Of a stretch of DNA of 64,000 bases, positions 1 through 10,310 are shown piece by piece. The translations under genes and the position numbers were made by a program. Source of the stretch: Evernia prunastri (lineage: Eukaryota; Ascomycota; Lecanoromycetes; Lecanorales; Parmeliaceae); contig NKYR01000073.1 of assembly GCA_003184365.1 (NCBI GenBank), forward strand, positions 124,001-188,000. The letters run 5' to 3'. The notes under the pieces were generated by a model. The model was not told the origin of the DNA, searched no databases, and saw nothing but the letters and a program-made list of their open reading frames with translations. How positions within the stretch are numbered: position 1 is the stretch's first letter; the number at the start of each line of letters is the position of its first letter.

Positions 1-114
1 GTTAGGTTTGAGAAGAGCGGAAATGGGGGGATCGGGTCTGTCGATGAGGGTGGATGTCTGACTATCCTGACTCATATATGAAGGGGGACGGTCATCCATC
101 GTGTGGTCAGCCAT
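1..114 (-). CDS. 5' end of an unknown gene, cut by the left window edge
   Basis: Reading the minus strand from an ATG at 114-112 there is an uninterrupted frame to the window edge, 38 codons. The N-terminus begins MADHTMDDRPPSYMSQDSQ and continues with a hydrophilic, Asp/Ser/Pro-rich stretch typical of disordered N-termini of fungal proteins. No domain is reached before the edge, so no function can be given. Codons are mostly C-ending in the third position, as in the confident genes of this window, which is the main reason for calling it. It could still be a chance frame because it is so short. Confidence 0.45.
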   Translation of the reverse strand, partial: MADHTMDDRPPSYMSQDSQTSTLIDRPDPPISALLKPN

Positions 115-1486
115 TGTGAGTAGAGTGTATGCCGGCGAGAGGGAGAGAAGGTGAGAACCTGTTAACGCGGCGAGGCCACATCTCTTGCCAAGCCTGTTGA
201 AACATACTCAGGGGGCCCGGAAAAATATTTGCCGTTGCACTAGCATACGAGTACGGCTTTTCTTCGGCACTCAAGGTTCGCGAAGTTTGACGGTCACACG
301 GCTGGAGATGTTGACGATTTCGATTCGAATAACATTTATCTCTAATGAATGTCGCCAGCGCGCAAGAATCAGGACTCTGAGGGACTAAGACCCATCATGC
401 AGAAGTCGTCGTTAACCTTCAAGGTAACGTTTTGTGATCGGCGTGCGAGAAAAAGTCTAGGAAATGGAGCATAGACCCGTGGCGTCTTCCGATCAATGTT
501 CGCATTTCCAGTGAAGATCCAGTGCATGCTTGCAATCTTCGTTCTCGAAAATATGGATTGCATCTTCGCCAATTGGGACTCACTCCATGAGGTTCAAGAC
601 TCAAGTTCTTACGGGCGGTCTTCCCGAAAGCTCCTGTTTGGCAGCATTCGATAGCAAAGAAACTCCAACGCGCTCCGAAGAAGTTGTGCGCAACTTCCAA
701 GAAGTCTGGGACCTCGTCGATGTCAGAGTCACCGCCGTTGCAACACTGTCAGGTCTTGTCGATATCGTCTCCCAGGCAACGAGAAGTGGCACCGCACGAC
801 GTACAGTGAGGCGGTGACGGCGCCGTCCGGTGTTTCAATGAAAATAGCGACGGAAGGGTATGTGGAGAGGTGATTCGCGGTATCGCGGATTGAGGGTGGG
901 TCTCATTTGGGATGGAGCAGTGTGGCGAGCTTTTGACGACGGCGATGATGACGATGACGGTTTTGAAGAGCGTGCGATGGGAAACGATTGGCTGAGGAGC
1001 TTTCTAGCATATTTTGCATAACACTCCCAGACGGAGACAGAAGTGCAGAAGGGCCACATGTGTGCCCCGACTGGCTGGCTGAGAGCTTCTGGGGCAGAAG
1101 GACATCCCCGGCGGCATACCGTAGCAGAATAACGAAATCGCAAAGCTAGTTCATGTGTATCCTATGGAATTGCGCTCAGAAAGTGATATTTACGTGATGC
1201 ATCGTTGACTGAATTCCGCGAACTTGGAATTGTATGAAAACCTTATGTTGTGATTTTGATTGAAGTATGTATTCGAATATTCGCTGGAATCTTGATGCAA
1301 CAAGAGACACACTACGAGAAAGCTGATAGTTTGACACAGCCAGTACCAGAAACGTTCGACTTTACACCCTATTACGATGGCGGATTGCCTTTTCTCATCA
1401 AATAAATAAATATACACTTCATTAATCAAGTCTAAGCCTATAACTATGAAACTTCAACAACGACCCCCCATCTCTCAAAACCGCGC
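115..1486. other. Intergenic, no supported gene
   Basis: About 1.4 kb with only short overlapping open frames on both strands (for example 530-817 plus and 835-1143 minus). None has a recognisable domain, signal peptide or splice pattern. I see no tRNA, repeat array or transposon end here. Confidence 0.5.
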
Positions 1487-1636
1487 TCAGCTCTGTCCCA
1501 CCCGGCTGGGTCCGTACAGATCTGCGGTGTAGTAGTACGAGCGGCTAGAGTCGTCATCCGAGTTCTTTTTCGCAAAGAGCCGACGCGCTTTGTGGCTCAC
1601 CTTGATGACGTAGAAGGGCAGGTTGGTCAGGAACAT
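1487..1636 (-). CDS. Possible small protein or 3' exon, preceded by a Pro/Ser repeat tract
   Basis: A 49-codon minus-strand frame starts at an ATG at 1636 and ends at 1487. It begins MFLTNLPFYVIKVSHKARRL and ends with an acidic/Ser-rich, Tyr-rich tail. Third codon positions are nearly all G or C, unlike surrounding spacer, which suggests real coding. The frame stays open upstream to about 2032 through a low-complexity Pro/Ser tract encoded by CACCAT/TTCACC-type short repeats (about 1640-1760), so the true start may be further upstream or in another exon. I do not recognise the family. It lies downstream of and on the same strand as the lipase. Function unknown. Confidence 0.35.
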   Translation of the reverse strand: MFLTNLPFYVIKVSHKARRLFAKKNSDDDSSRSYYYTADLYGPSRVGQS

Positions 1637-1639
1637 GTT

Positions 1640-1760
1640 GGCCGGTGGGGGTGAAGGGAGTGGTGGTGATGGTGATGGTGAAGGTGAAGGTGATTTGGGG
1701 GGATTTCTTGGGGTTCTTGGGGGACTTGGAGGAATTTGAGGAATTGGAGGAATTGGACTC
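1640..1760. repeat. Short-unit low-complexity tract
   Basis: The plus strand shows GGTGAT/GGTGAA-type hexamer-like units (about 1655-1695) followed by GGAATTTGAGGAATTGGAGG-like imperfect repeats (about 1725-1755). On the minus strand this reads as Ser-Pro and Ile-Pro repeats. It is probably a microsatellite-derived stretch. Confidence 0.6.
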
Positions 1761-2065
1761 GAAGATATGAGTGATGAGGACGAAGAGCAACGGAGACGAA
1801 ACAATGAGGATAGAATGAATTGTGCACTGATAAAAGGATCGGCTCTTTGGGCTTGGGTTTGGGGTCTTGTACAAAGAAGGATATGTACGGGGCATAAAGA
1901 AACATTTGCATGAAAAGATAGACGAAACTGCACTTTGTGGGAGATACATTGACAATTTACGTACAAGTCCTTGTTCATTGAAAAAAAGACGCCAGTGAAA
2001 AGAAAACTTGGATAACCACATCCTATCGTCACCGCCTAATCCCATCGCAGCCTTATTCATCGAGG

Positions 2066-3378
2066 TCAACTTGTGGCTACAGGAGCTGTTGGAGGCGTAG
2101 CCAGGGTGCAGCCGCTGACTTGACGGAAATACCACAAATGCGCAGCGACATTGGGAATGTCCACCGCCGTAGTGACATTCGTATCGAAGCCGGGCGGTGG
2201 CTCAACGTCGGTGGTGGCCATGACTTCCTCCTTCCAGTTGTACGTATCAATATCATTGACAGTCACGGGAACGTTGTTGCCCGAAGTGATGTACCACTGC
2301 GGCCAAACGTGGAAGTAGCCGAATGGAGGCACACCTTTGAGAGGCAGACCGGGTACAGGGTCGTGTATGTGGGATACGCGGTAGTTGTTGCCGTTTCCCT
2401 GTCTGGCAATGTGCCGAGCGAGGAAGTAGTTTCCAACCCGCGGTGATCTGGTCAAGTACTCTGTGTTAGCCATCTCTTGATGTATCAGAAGTGGTCAGTA
2501 GGTGATCTTACCCAAAAGTGTATAAATCTAAATTGAGATTGTAGGGCTTCCCTCGGAGGACAGTCGCTGCCAGAGTAGCCAGGGCACCACCGAGACTATG
2601 TCCAGTGACTATCAGTCGGTTCTGAGTATTGTTACCGACGACCTGCAGAAGAGCTTCGATGATATCGGCGCTACTCTGCTGCCACGTGTTCCAGAAACCC
2701 GAATGAGCTAGGCAGACGAAAGGGCAGAGACCAGTCGATGTCATTACGACCTGGGCATCTCGTATGAAGTCACCAATTTCATGTGACCCTCGAAAGGCCA
2801 GGATGGTGAGATGGTTAGTGTTGTCTGTAGCAATGTAGCCGGTTGAGCTCCAGCCTAGGAAACTCGGGGTGCTACAATGCGAGATGTAAGCCGTCTAGAC
2901 TGGGGGAACTCGTGTTTAGCACACAGAAAGTACTTACTGAACAAACTCGTATTCGGTGATCTGATCCAGTGGGTCCAAATCAGGGCACACATCATTGTCA
3001 CAAGCAAGTCTCCGCCCACCTTGTGGGTAATTGTTGTTGTAGTCGCAGTAACTGGCGGCTGCATACTGTTCGATGAGAAGAAAGTCATTCAGCTTCGATT
3101 GGGCGACAGCTCAAACCTTATGTCAGCAGTGATGGGATGGAGATACGCGTCCTCAATCCGATCGACTTACTTGAAATGTTGGGTGTTCCATCTGAAGGAG
3201 CAGGGAATTCTGGAGCTGGATCAGGTATGCTAGGGTCGGTAATCTCGCCGTCTGCAGCAAAAAAGCCCGACGGTATAGCAGGGGCAAGAGTGCCATCGGG
3301 TTCTGTAGTGCCAATAGACTTGACTCCCCTCAAGGTCAATGCGAGCACAAGGAGGTGGGTGAAGCCTTCTACTTTCAT
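2066..3378 (-). CDS. Secreted class 3 (fungal) lipase
   Basis: This is a triacylglycerol lipase-like secreted hydrolase. Four exons were inferred on the minus strand: 3378-3171, 3109-2938, 2871-2512 and 2447-2066, all with GT-AG ends and matching phases, giving 373 residues. The N-terminus (MKVEGFTHLLVLALTLRGVKS) is a typical signal peptide, followed by a Pro-rich linker. The nucleophile elbow is GHSLGG. The catalytic Asp lies in the HIHDPVPGLP segment and the His in AAHLWYF near the C-terminus, so the Ser-Asp-His triad is complete. The central FRGSHEIGDFIRD segment corresponds to the conserved strand before the elbow in lipase_3 proteins. It probably acts outside the cell on lipid esters; the true substrate, for example a feruloyl or acyl ester, cannot be told from sequence. 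Confidence 0.93.
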
Positions 3379-5123
3379 GGTCTGTTAGTCTCAAAGATGG
3401 TTAGGAATTTTGGGTCAAACGAATTCGAGGATCAAAGGAACGGATGCAGATGAGATTTTTATATACTGTCTGGTGTGCTGCGGAGCACGGCACTGCCAGG
3501 TAGACTGCACCGGCCCGTCCACCATCAGTCAGGCTGTAAAATTGCACAGCTCCTCTGGAATGCTCTCGAGCTCCATTGACCTATCAGTCCATGATACAGG
3601 CACACTTCGACCGAAAATGGGATCTGAGACTGTTCGAATTTGTCTTAGCTTCAAACAGAGACAAGCTCTCGGCACGGCAGAATGGAGTCGGCCGCTCTGG
3701 CTTTGCATGACTGGTCCCCGAGAACTAGGAGACGGGTGATCTCTGGATCATCCATCATGAATGGCAAGTATACGCTAACAGCAGGCAACCTGTTGGCCTG
3801 AGTCGCGGGAACTTGTTTGTCCAAACTCCATCATTCCAACTTTGGGCGTCAAGCTGAAGGAGTCTATCCTTCAGGACGAACGAGTCGGACAGATATCATG
3901 GTTGATGGGATGGAAAAGCTCCTCTCTTCGTTCGACTTAACTCATGTCAATGAATGTATCAAGACTTTGATGCTCCACTCGGTGTTTTACTCACGTCGTT
4001 GTTCCCACAGGGCTGAGTAAGCGGGTTCTGCTCATGACCAATCAGAGTCTTACACTAAGAGATCCCACCAGCCCGCGTTACAGATGATGCTATATTTAGG
4101 TACTTCCTCATCAATTACTTTACCTCCGTATAATTCTACTACATGCCGGGCGGCATAGAGCATTTTAGATCGAGACATACTGTACAGTAGTAAGATGGCT
4201 AGAGATTGACTCAAATGTTCTGCCACTGAGGCTGCGCAACCCCCATACACTAACGGAGAATTTTCGATGAGAATGCCATAGAATGCAGAAACATCAATGA
4301 TGACCCGGGAACAAGACCTTGACATGGCCCTGCCGGCTTTAACCACGGGAGGTTTGTTTATGACAGAAGCTGCCCGCCCCATGCCCACTCCTCACTCAGT
4401 GCAAAGCTTCGGTTAGGTTAGGCGAAGGATTATGACTGGCCTAGCTGAAACATTCACAAGCGCACCACTTATGCTTGACGTGACGCACAGGCCGAAGTGA
4501 CAAGGCGGTTTGTGTGTACATATGTCTTAGACATCAAAAGTCATCAGGTGAACCGTCCGGCGCGTTCACAGCCGCTTCCAATCATCAATCCTTCGCATCT
4601 ATCTGAGCTTCCGCGATCGCCTCTAAAGTACAACCTACAACGGCCTGCTTACTTCCGTTACTTAAGTCTACCAATGATGGAAACGGTTTCTCAACCAACA
4701 CGACGTTGAGTAAGACATTATAAGTGCATGCAATATCAATAGAATCCAAAAATGGACACGGCAAAAGAGACCAACCGACATCGGAATCCAGGCATTGCAA
4801 AGACGCGCCAGCCAGAGGGAATAGCCTTACGCATCATTGCATTTTTCCTTTAGCGGAAAACCACAACACTCGAAAGCCTTGGTATGACCTTTGAATCATC
4901 AACGTAGACTCGGCCGCTTGCAAGGCGCCTCTACAATAAGAACTCTCGAATGGTGGCCCGCCTTGCTATTTGCGCTGAGACAGCATATCATCCTCCAGAC
5001 GTCCAGGTTGCAACGTGCGCTCTAAAGATATCTTCTCTTCTACCCGGATTGACTACCAAAAGGCATCTGAGTCTGATAATTGAATGCTGGCTGAGAGCCT
5101 GACCAGAAAATCATCTTCCCATC
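3379..5123. other. Intergenic, no supported gene
   Basis: About 1.7 kb between the divergently transcribed lipase and KP4-like genes. Short frames exist (3410-3739 plus, 4050-4388 minus, 4585-4800 minus) but show no domain or splice support. An AT-rich patch lies at about 4080-4150. The region presumably contains both promoters. Confidence 0.5.
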
Positions 5124-5762
5124 ATGCATATCATGTTCAGCACCGTGCTCTCTCGGTGTTGCTCCACCGTTCTCCTCGCTACACAGATACTACGCGCAAC
5201 GGCATCATCACCTCTAAACATTGTTGCACAACCAGCCACCGTCAATCTCACAGAAACCAGTTGCCACGGCAGCATCTGGTGCCCCAAATTCGACTTCGCA
5301 TCCAACCGCATCAACCTTTACCTCCAAGATTGGATCAACTACACCATGTCTGACTCCGACATCTACGGCGCCGGTGTGCAGATCGCATGCGCGACCGTCA
5401 CCATCCTCCTTCCTCCCCTCGGAACAAATGCATATTGCGCCTACACATCGGGCATATGGGTGCCGGTAGGTGGCGTCAACGGCTCTTTGATCAAGCAGAA
5501 GATGCAGCAGCTGCTGGACTACCGCTGCTTTGCCTGCGGGAGCGTCGCGATTGCAGAAAGCGGCGATCCGGATGAGAGAGGGGTTTTCAAGATTGACTAC
5601 GTTCCGAGCAACAAAGTGAGGTGTGGTGGGCCGGGGGATGTCGTTTGTCCGCCCACGATTCCCAGTCCAGATCGTGTAGGGCTTGGACAGGGGCCGAGGC
5701 CGGAGCTGATCACGTTCAATGCTACTTCCGAGGATGGCGCGCTCAATAGTCAAGATCCTTGA
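5124..5762 (+). CDS. Secreted cysteine-rich protein with KP4-like domain
   Basis: An intronless frame of 212 residues. The N-terminus has a basic/hydrophobic signal-peptide-like segment (about residues 1-28). The central part resembles the KP4 killer-toxin-like domain found in many secreted fungal proteins: a GxQIAC-type strand, a CAY strand, a helix ending with Cys, and the CGSVAI motif followed by a strand and further Cys. A Pro-rich acidic tail follows that is not part of the classic domain. The KP4 prototype comes from Ustilago maydis virus P4, and chromosomal KP4-like genes in ascomycetes are usually regarded as secreted antagonism or effector-like proteins. Whether this one is toxic, or has another extracellular role, is not shown by sequence. 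The gene appears intact. Two in-frame ATGs (codons 1 and 4) are possible starts. Confidence 0.7.
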   Translation: MHIMFSTVLSRCCSTVLLATQILRATASSPLNIVAQPATVNLTETSCHGSIWCPKFDFASNRINLYLQDWINYTMSDSDIYGAGVQIACATVTILLPPLGTNAYCAYTSGIWVPVGGVNGSLIKQKMQQLLDYRCFACGSVAIAESGDPDERGVFKIDYVPSNKVRCGGPGDVVCPPTIPSPDRVGLGQGPRPELITFNATSEDGALNSQDP

Positions 5763-7043
5763 AGGCTTCAAATCCAGCCCATTGAGGGGCCTTAGTGCGG
5801 GATCATCCAAACATGCGCTAAGCATGACTGGTACTCCAATCACAAAGAGTACACATCTAAGACTTCTGGTTTCAAAGGATGCATTCCTTCAAAGAGTGGA
5901 AATTGCGAGTACGATACGAAAAGCAACGAAGAGAGGCAGACGCATTGGAAGTGTTTGATCGCAAAACTATAGAGTTGAGTCCTTTGGACACTGTGTATGT
6001 AAAACCAATAGAGCACTTCAAATGAGAATTGTTATCCTCATGCTATCACCTTTAGAACAAAATTGCATCCGCTAATTAGCGAGTGTCGCTGGGAAACTTT
6101 GCCGGGCTTCTAGGAGCGGAATGGACAATGGGTGCGACGGTCCACTGGATATGTTCTGCAGACGGGAAAGGTGAGTAGGATGGGGGGGGGGAGTAACGTT
6201 GCACTATAAAGGCGTTTCAGGGGTGTTGAAGCCAAGCTCTTTAACTAGACGGTTGTTCTGTGCATTGGGCTGCCATAGTCGCATTCTTAACGAACCTCAT
6301 CTATACGATCCGAACGTCACGCGTACGAGCCATTTAGCCATGCAAAGCCACACTCTCAATCAATCTCGTCATCACTCAACCCAAAAAATCTCAACCGTTC
6401 GAGCCCGCGTAGCCGAGACAGAGATCGAGACGCTCACGGTGGAGGTCGGAGTATCGACTAGCTCTCGTCGACGAAGAATTGTGGTGCACGTCATAAAACC
6501 AGGGATGCGACCGAGGACGCCAGAGAGGGCGTTTCAACTAGGCCAAGTTGCTCGCGAAACAGAAGCCGAGAAAATGTATAGCCTTGATGACCACATGAAC
6601 GCACTGTAGGAGAAGCGATGAATCAAGGGAAAAGAAAGGTACTCGCTAGTTTTGAGTGTCGGTCCCGGCATACTTCGAAAATACTTCTTAGATTGGATAA
6701 GCCGCAGCGCGGAAAGTGATAGACTTGCGGGAAGATCTTGACATAGTAGTTGTTGCTGACGAGAGGGATTTAAGAATCACTTGGCAGGAAACAATTGTGT
6801 AAGTCTGATCACAGCTGCGACAATGCGTTGCAGGGGGAGGGTCAATTCGTTCTTTCTACATATAACAGGATATCAATGGGACAAGCGAATACGTTGACTT
6901 ATTATATATATTCAAAACGAGCACCCCGGCAAGGAACACGGGTTTCAGCCCTGTGTCTCGCAGAGAACATTCTCCACGCCCTAGCAATAGCCCAAACCCA
7001 GATTCCGAGCGCGACGTCCAAACTCCCCACCTTCTACATCCAT
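5763..7043. other. Intergenic, no supported gene
   Basis: About 1.3 kb between the KP4-like gene and the 3' end of the first RING gene. An open frame at 6199-6609 (136 codons) has no domain and no convincing codon bias. A G-run (9 G) is at about 6183. Nothing else is seen. Confidence 0.5.
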
Positions 7044-8229
7044 TCACGGCTCCGGCAAACAATACAGAACATTCTCTCTCGTCCAGAACAGCGTCTCGAA
7101 CCATTCCTCCTGGACGATCGGCTCCCGGACCACAAACATGACCTCGTAAGTAGTGCGTATCGAAGCAGAGCTTACACCCGACACCGCACTGGCCTCTTCG
7201 AACGTCTTACCTTGAAACACCAGGTGAGATGCCATGTACGTGCATGCCGCCGCGAGGATCCAGGGGTTGGCCGTCTTCCAATCGAGGCGCAGGCCGTCCA
7301 TCTTCTCTGCGACCTTCTGCGCCATGACTCCGATCAGGTTATCCGGGTCGCGCTCGCGGTAGAAGCCGAAGCACAATTCCTTCACGAGGCCCAGGTTCCC
7401 AAGCAAGGACGGACCGCCATCTCCGTCCTCTTCCTCGCCGTCTGTAGAGTCAAGCTCGAGCGGAGGCATCTGCGAAGAAGGCAGGGTTCCGGGGAAATCG
7501 GCTACGATGCGGCCGTCGAAGATCTGGCTCCAATCTTCATCGGTGAGCCCGGATTCCATGTCCCTGTAAACGCTGTGGATGTGGGGCTCGCTGGCGCACG
7601 CTAGGAAAGCGATGTCGGCCAGGCTCCTTCGCTGGTTGAACAGATACGAGGAGATGTATATGGCCGCCGCAGCGATGGATTTCCTAGGGTGGCGGTCGAG
7701 CGCGGTCAGCGTTTCGGCACCTCCGGCGATATTCATGGCTATGATGGCGACGGCAAGGCTGAGGTTGAGCTGTTGGGAGTAGCTGATGACGAAGGCTAGG
7801 GGATCGTCGTGGGGTGCACTGATTCCTGCCATGCGAGTAAGATAGTGCTCGTCACTTTCGCCTTGCCGGCGTTGTACAAACTCAACTTCATCGTCTTCAC
7901 TGGATTGCATCATCTCATGCTCCATGTACGGACGTGGCTGGCGTGGGAAGAACTCGTAACGACAAAGCGGGCAGGTATTATTGCTGGCGAGCCAATTGGC
8001 AATGCACTATGAATCAAGATTAGTATGAATTACGTCGTAAGATATAGAACGGAGGACTTACTGCAGATCCAACTGTGTGGCTGCACGGAAGACGCACTTC
8101 TAACTCCATGATCCCTGACTCAGGTGATAGCGTACCGCATTTTTCCTGACAGATCACACATTCCCGGCTACCCTCGGACGTGACACTGTTTTCAATTGTG
8201 AGAATTCGGGCGAGAAACTCCTTGGACAT
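7044..8229 (-). CDS. RING-finger protein with two cyclin/TFIIB-like repeats (copy 1)
   Basis: Two exons, 8229-8062 and 8006-7044, joined by a 55-nt intron with an ACTAAT branch signal, give 376 residues. An N-terminal RING spans about residues 24-77: CVIC, then CSH, then CIANWL and CPLC. The position normally held by the fifth ligand (His/Cys) is Gly (HTVGSAC), so only seven standard ligands are visible. After it come two helical segments of the cyclin-box/TFIIB-core type: one around RHPRKSIAAAAIYISSYL with a SLADIAFLA helix, and one around NPWILAAACTYMASHL with a TFEEASAVSGV helix. An acidic linker separates them. The likely role is an E3-ligase-like or nuclear protein; this is inference. 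A diverged paralogue lies at 16762-17985 on the other strand. Confidence 0.8.
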
Positions 8230-9009
8230 TGTGGTTATGTCTTGGAAGATCGTTATATCTTGGAGTCTGTCTGTAAGTAGTGTATATTATCAGGCTGAGT
8301 GCGTTGTATAGTCTGAGTGAAAGTCTCGACAGTGGAAGGATCAAACATATAGCAGACCTTCAAAGGTGGATAGTTGACAAAGCATTTGTACATCAAGGGT
8401 TTCCCTTGTTGTGCGAACCTTGAACGCATGTTGGTCAAAGACACTCCAGCCGGTCTTTGTAGTTGACTATCTTTGTCTCGCATCAAACAGTGCAATTACG
8501 CATAGACATGAGACCATTTCAGCGTGATCTTGTACTGGAAACTGTTCATTGCGCTCAGTTATGACAATTCAATTGTAAGTAGTCGGCATTTGTGTGCTTC
8601 CAGATACAGACGGTTAGTATTTACGAACCAAGAGCTCCGTCAGTCCTTTCGAAACTGCATGCGCAATGCGAGAATTTCGATCTTTCTAGCCGATGTGGTC
8701 TTATAGTTGCAAGTTGACAGACGTCCTAGGATTATATAATATGGACGGTCCCCAGACAAGAGGATTGAATCCAGAGAAGTGAGCAATCCGAGCGACACGA
8801 AATTGGACTGCGCCGCTCGTAAATGATCAACGTTTCATAGATCGACTCGATTCATTTCATGCTCAAGGAACTTCTGAAGAACCAATGGCAAATTCCCCGG
8901 TGAGACTTTACATACCAAAGAAGCGATTGCGACCGTCAATTGTCTCTAGCTAAGCTGGCAATTCTAGGGTAGGGTCGAACTTCTTTCTTCAGTTGTCCCG
9001 CGACTTCAT
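8230..9009. other. Intergenic, no supported gene
   Basis: About 0.8 kb upstream of the first RING gene, so it should hold its promoter. Short frames at 8253-8495 (minus) and 8524-8706 (plus) have no recognisable features. Confidence 0.5.
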
Positions 9010-9729
9010 TTATTTCCAGTCCAGCAAGAAGCCAGACATCACAAAGGAGCATTCGAAATGCGTCCGCCAATGAAGCTTGGGCCAGAGTTCCCCGATGTAG
9101 CCCTCATCGCGACCGATGATTCGCGAGTAATCGCGGATGATGTAGCTGTCAAAGCTAGCTAGTGTGGACATCTCGTCGTAAGACATAGGTCTAATGATGA
9201 TGTGCGTCGGAATGCAAAGGCTATCTTTGTGTAACCAAGGCGCAGCTAAGACAACAAAGGCAGTGCAATGAATACGCTCGGGCGCGGTAGACTTCACACG
9301 AGTAACATCAAGTTTACCTTCAGTTCTTCAACTATGAAGCTGTTAAATCTAAGCCGTGGTCTTCAACACCAAAATAGCGGACGGTGGCAAGGTGTGGCGG
9401 TGTGTCTACGAAGGCAAGGTACCTCATTGTTATCCTGCCAATCGGTCGCCACTGCAGCCGTTTTGCCTCAGGTCACCACTATAATAAGCCAGGAACTGCG
9501 CCACAGAAGATGACTGTTTCACTTTCGTCTTCAACACAACTCTGGGACCCTTTACCTGCCAGAATACTCCATCTTCCATTTCTTCTTCCCAGAAGCTCTC
9601 CCGTCCGACCTTACACCCCAACGCAGCTTGATCCCCGTAATCGCTGAAATCGCAACGAATCTGGTTCGTATTAACATCGTTCTGGTAGGCACCTCCTTCA
9701 AAGGATCTTCTTCGTTCTTGTACTAACAT
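9010..9729 (-). CDS. Possible small multi-exon gene of unknown function
   Basis: Two minus-strand frames look protein-like. The upstream one (9729-9430, starting MLVQERRRSFEGGAYQND) is rich in charged and aromatic residues. The downstream one (ending at 9010 with CSFVMSGFLLDWK) has a plausible globular composition. An intermediate short frame at about 9425-9325 may also be coding. They could be exons of one gene, but I could not settle on unambiguous donor and acceptor sites, so the extent is only a bounding range. The ATG at 9729 is just 41 bp from the ATG of the divergent gene at 9771, which is very tight and argues against at least one of the two starts. No family is recognised. Confidence 0.3.
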
Positions 9730-9770
9730 GGTATAGCTATTCAGAGAAAGCGTATGCTAGTCAGCTAAAG

Positions 9771-10310
9771 ATGACATCTCCTACCCAACCAAATACCGCT
9801 TCCACCAGCGAGTCGAAGAAGACCCCCTCGGTCCAAGTCATCCACATCCCAGCTAACGGTCCCATCTCCCTCCTCACACTCTCCACCGTCCATTGGGATC
9901 AAAAAAACCTCAACGGCTACCTCCACGAAGACACACAGTCGCGCCTTGACCAAGTCCCGGATGTCCAGGACTACATCAACCAGGGCGTCTTCGACTGGGA
10001 TCATCGCGGACTCTTCGACATGTTGCTACCCAAAAATCGTGTTCCGGAAGTAAATGCGGGGTGGGAAGGTTGTTACATTGTGTACAAGTGCGCTTCCTCC
10101 GACACCCAGCTTCCCTTCAACAGGAGCTTTGTGGGGATCGAGCAGGCACGCGTCTTCGGGGATGCTTTTCTTTTCAAGTTGAAAGGGCCGGAATACGATG
10201 AGGGCGGCAAAGCGACCCTTCAGGACTTGGGATCGAAGTTTTTGCAGAGTGCTAAAGAAAAAGGCTTTGCTTGGGAGATCTTGAGTTCCTTGTCGAAGGC
10301 ATGTTTGTAG
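9771..10310 (+). CDS. Hypothetical protein, 179 residues
   Basis: A single-exon frame with good third-position GC bias. The N-terminal 20 residues are Ser/Thr/Pro-rich and disordered. The rest alternates hydrophobic and polar residues as in a small soluble globular protein, with Trp/Asp-rich segments (VHWDQKNLNGYLHED, FDWDHRGLFDMLLPKN) and a Lys-rich C-terminal helix. There is no signal peptide, no membrane segment and no catalytic motif I can name. The codon use and length support a real gene, but I do not recognise the family. Its start is only 41 bp from the opposing candidate gene. Confidence 0.6.
   Translation: MTSPTQPNTASTSESKKTPSVQVIHIPANGPISLLTLSTVHWDQKNLNGYLHEDTQSRLDQVPDVQDYINQGVFDWDHRGLFDMLLPKNRVPEVNAGWEGCYIVYKCASSDTQLPFNRSFVGIEQARVFGDAFLFKLKGPEYDEGGKATLQDLGSKFLQSAKEKGFAWEILSSLSKACL

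Noticed and set aside
4050..4388. 112-codon minus-strand frame between the lipase and KP4-like genes
   Set aside because: No domain, no splice support, and AT-rich spacer-like composition.
5214..5843. 209-codon minus-strand frame
   Set aside because: Antisense to the KP4-like gene; the plus-strand protein has a signal peptide and domain pattern.
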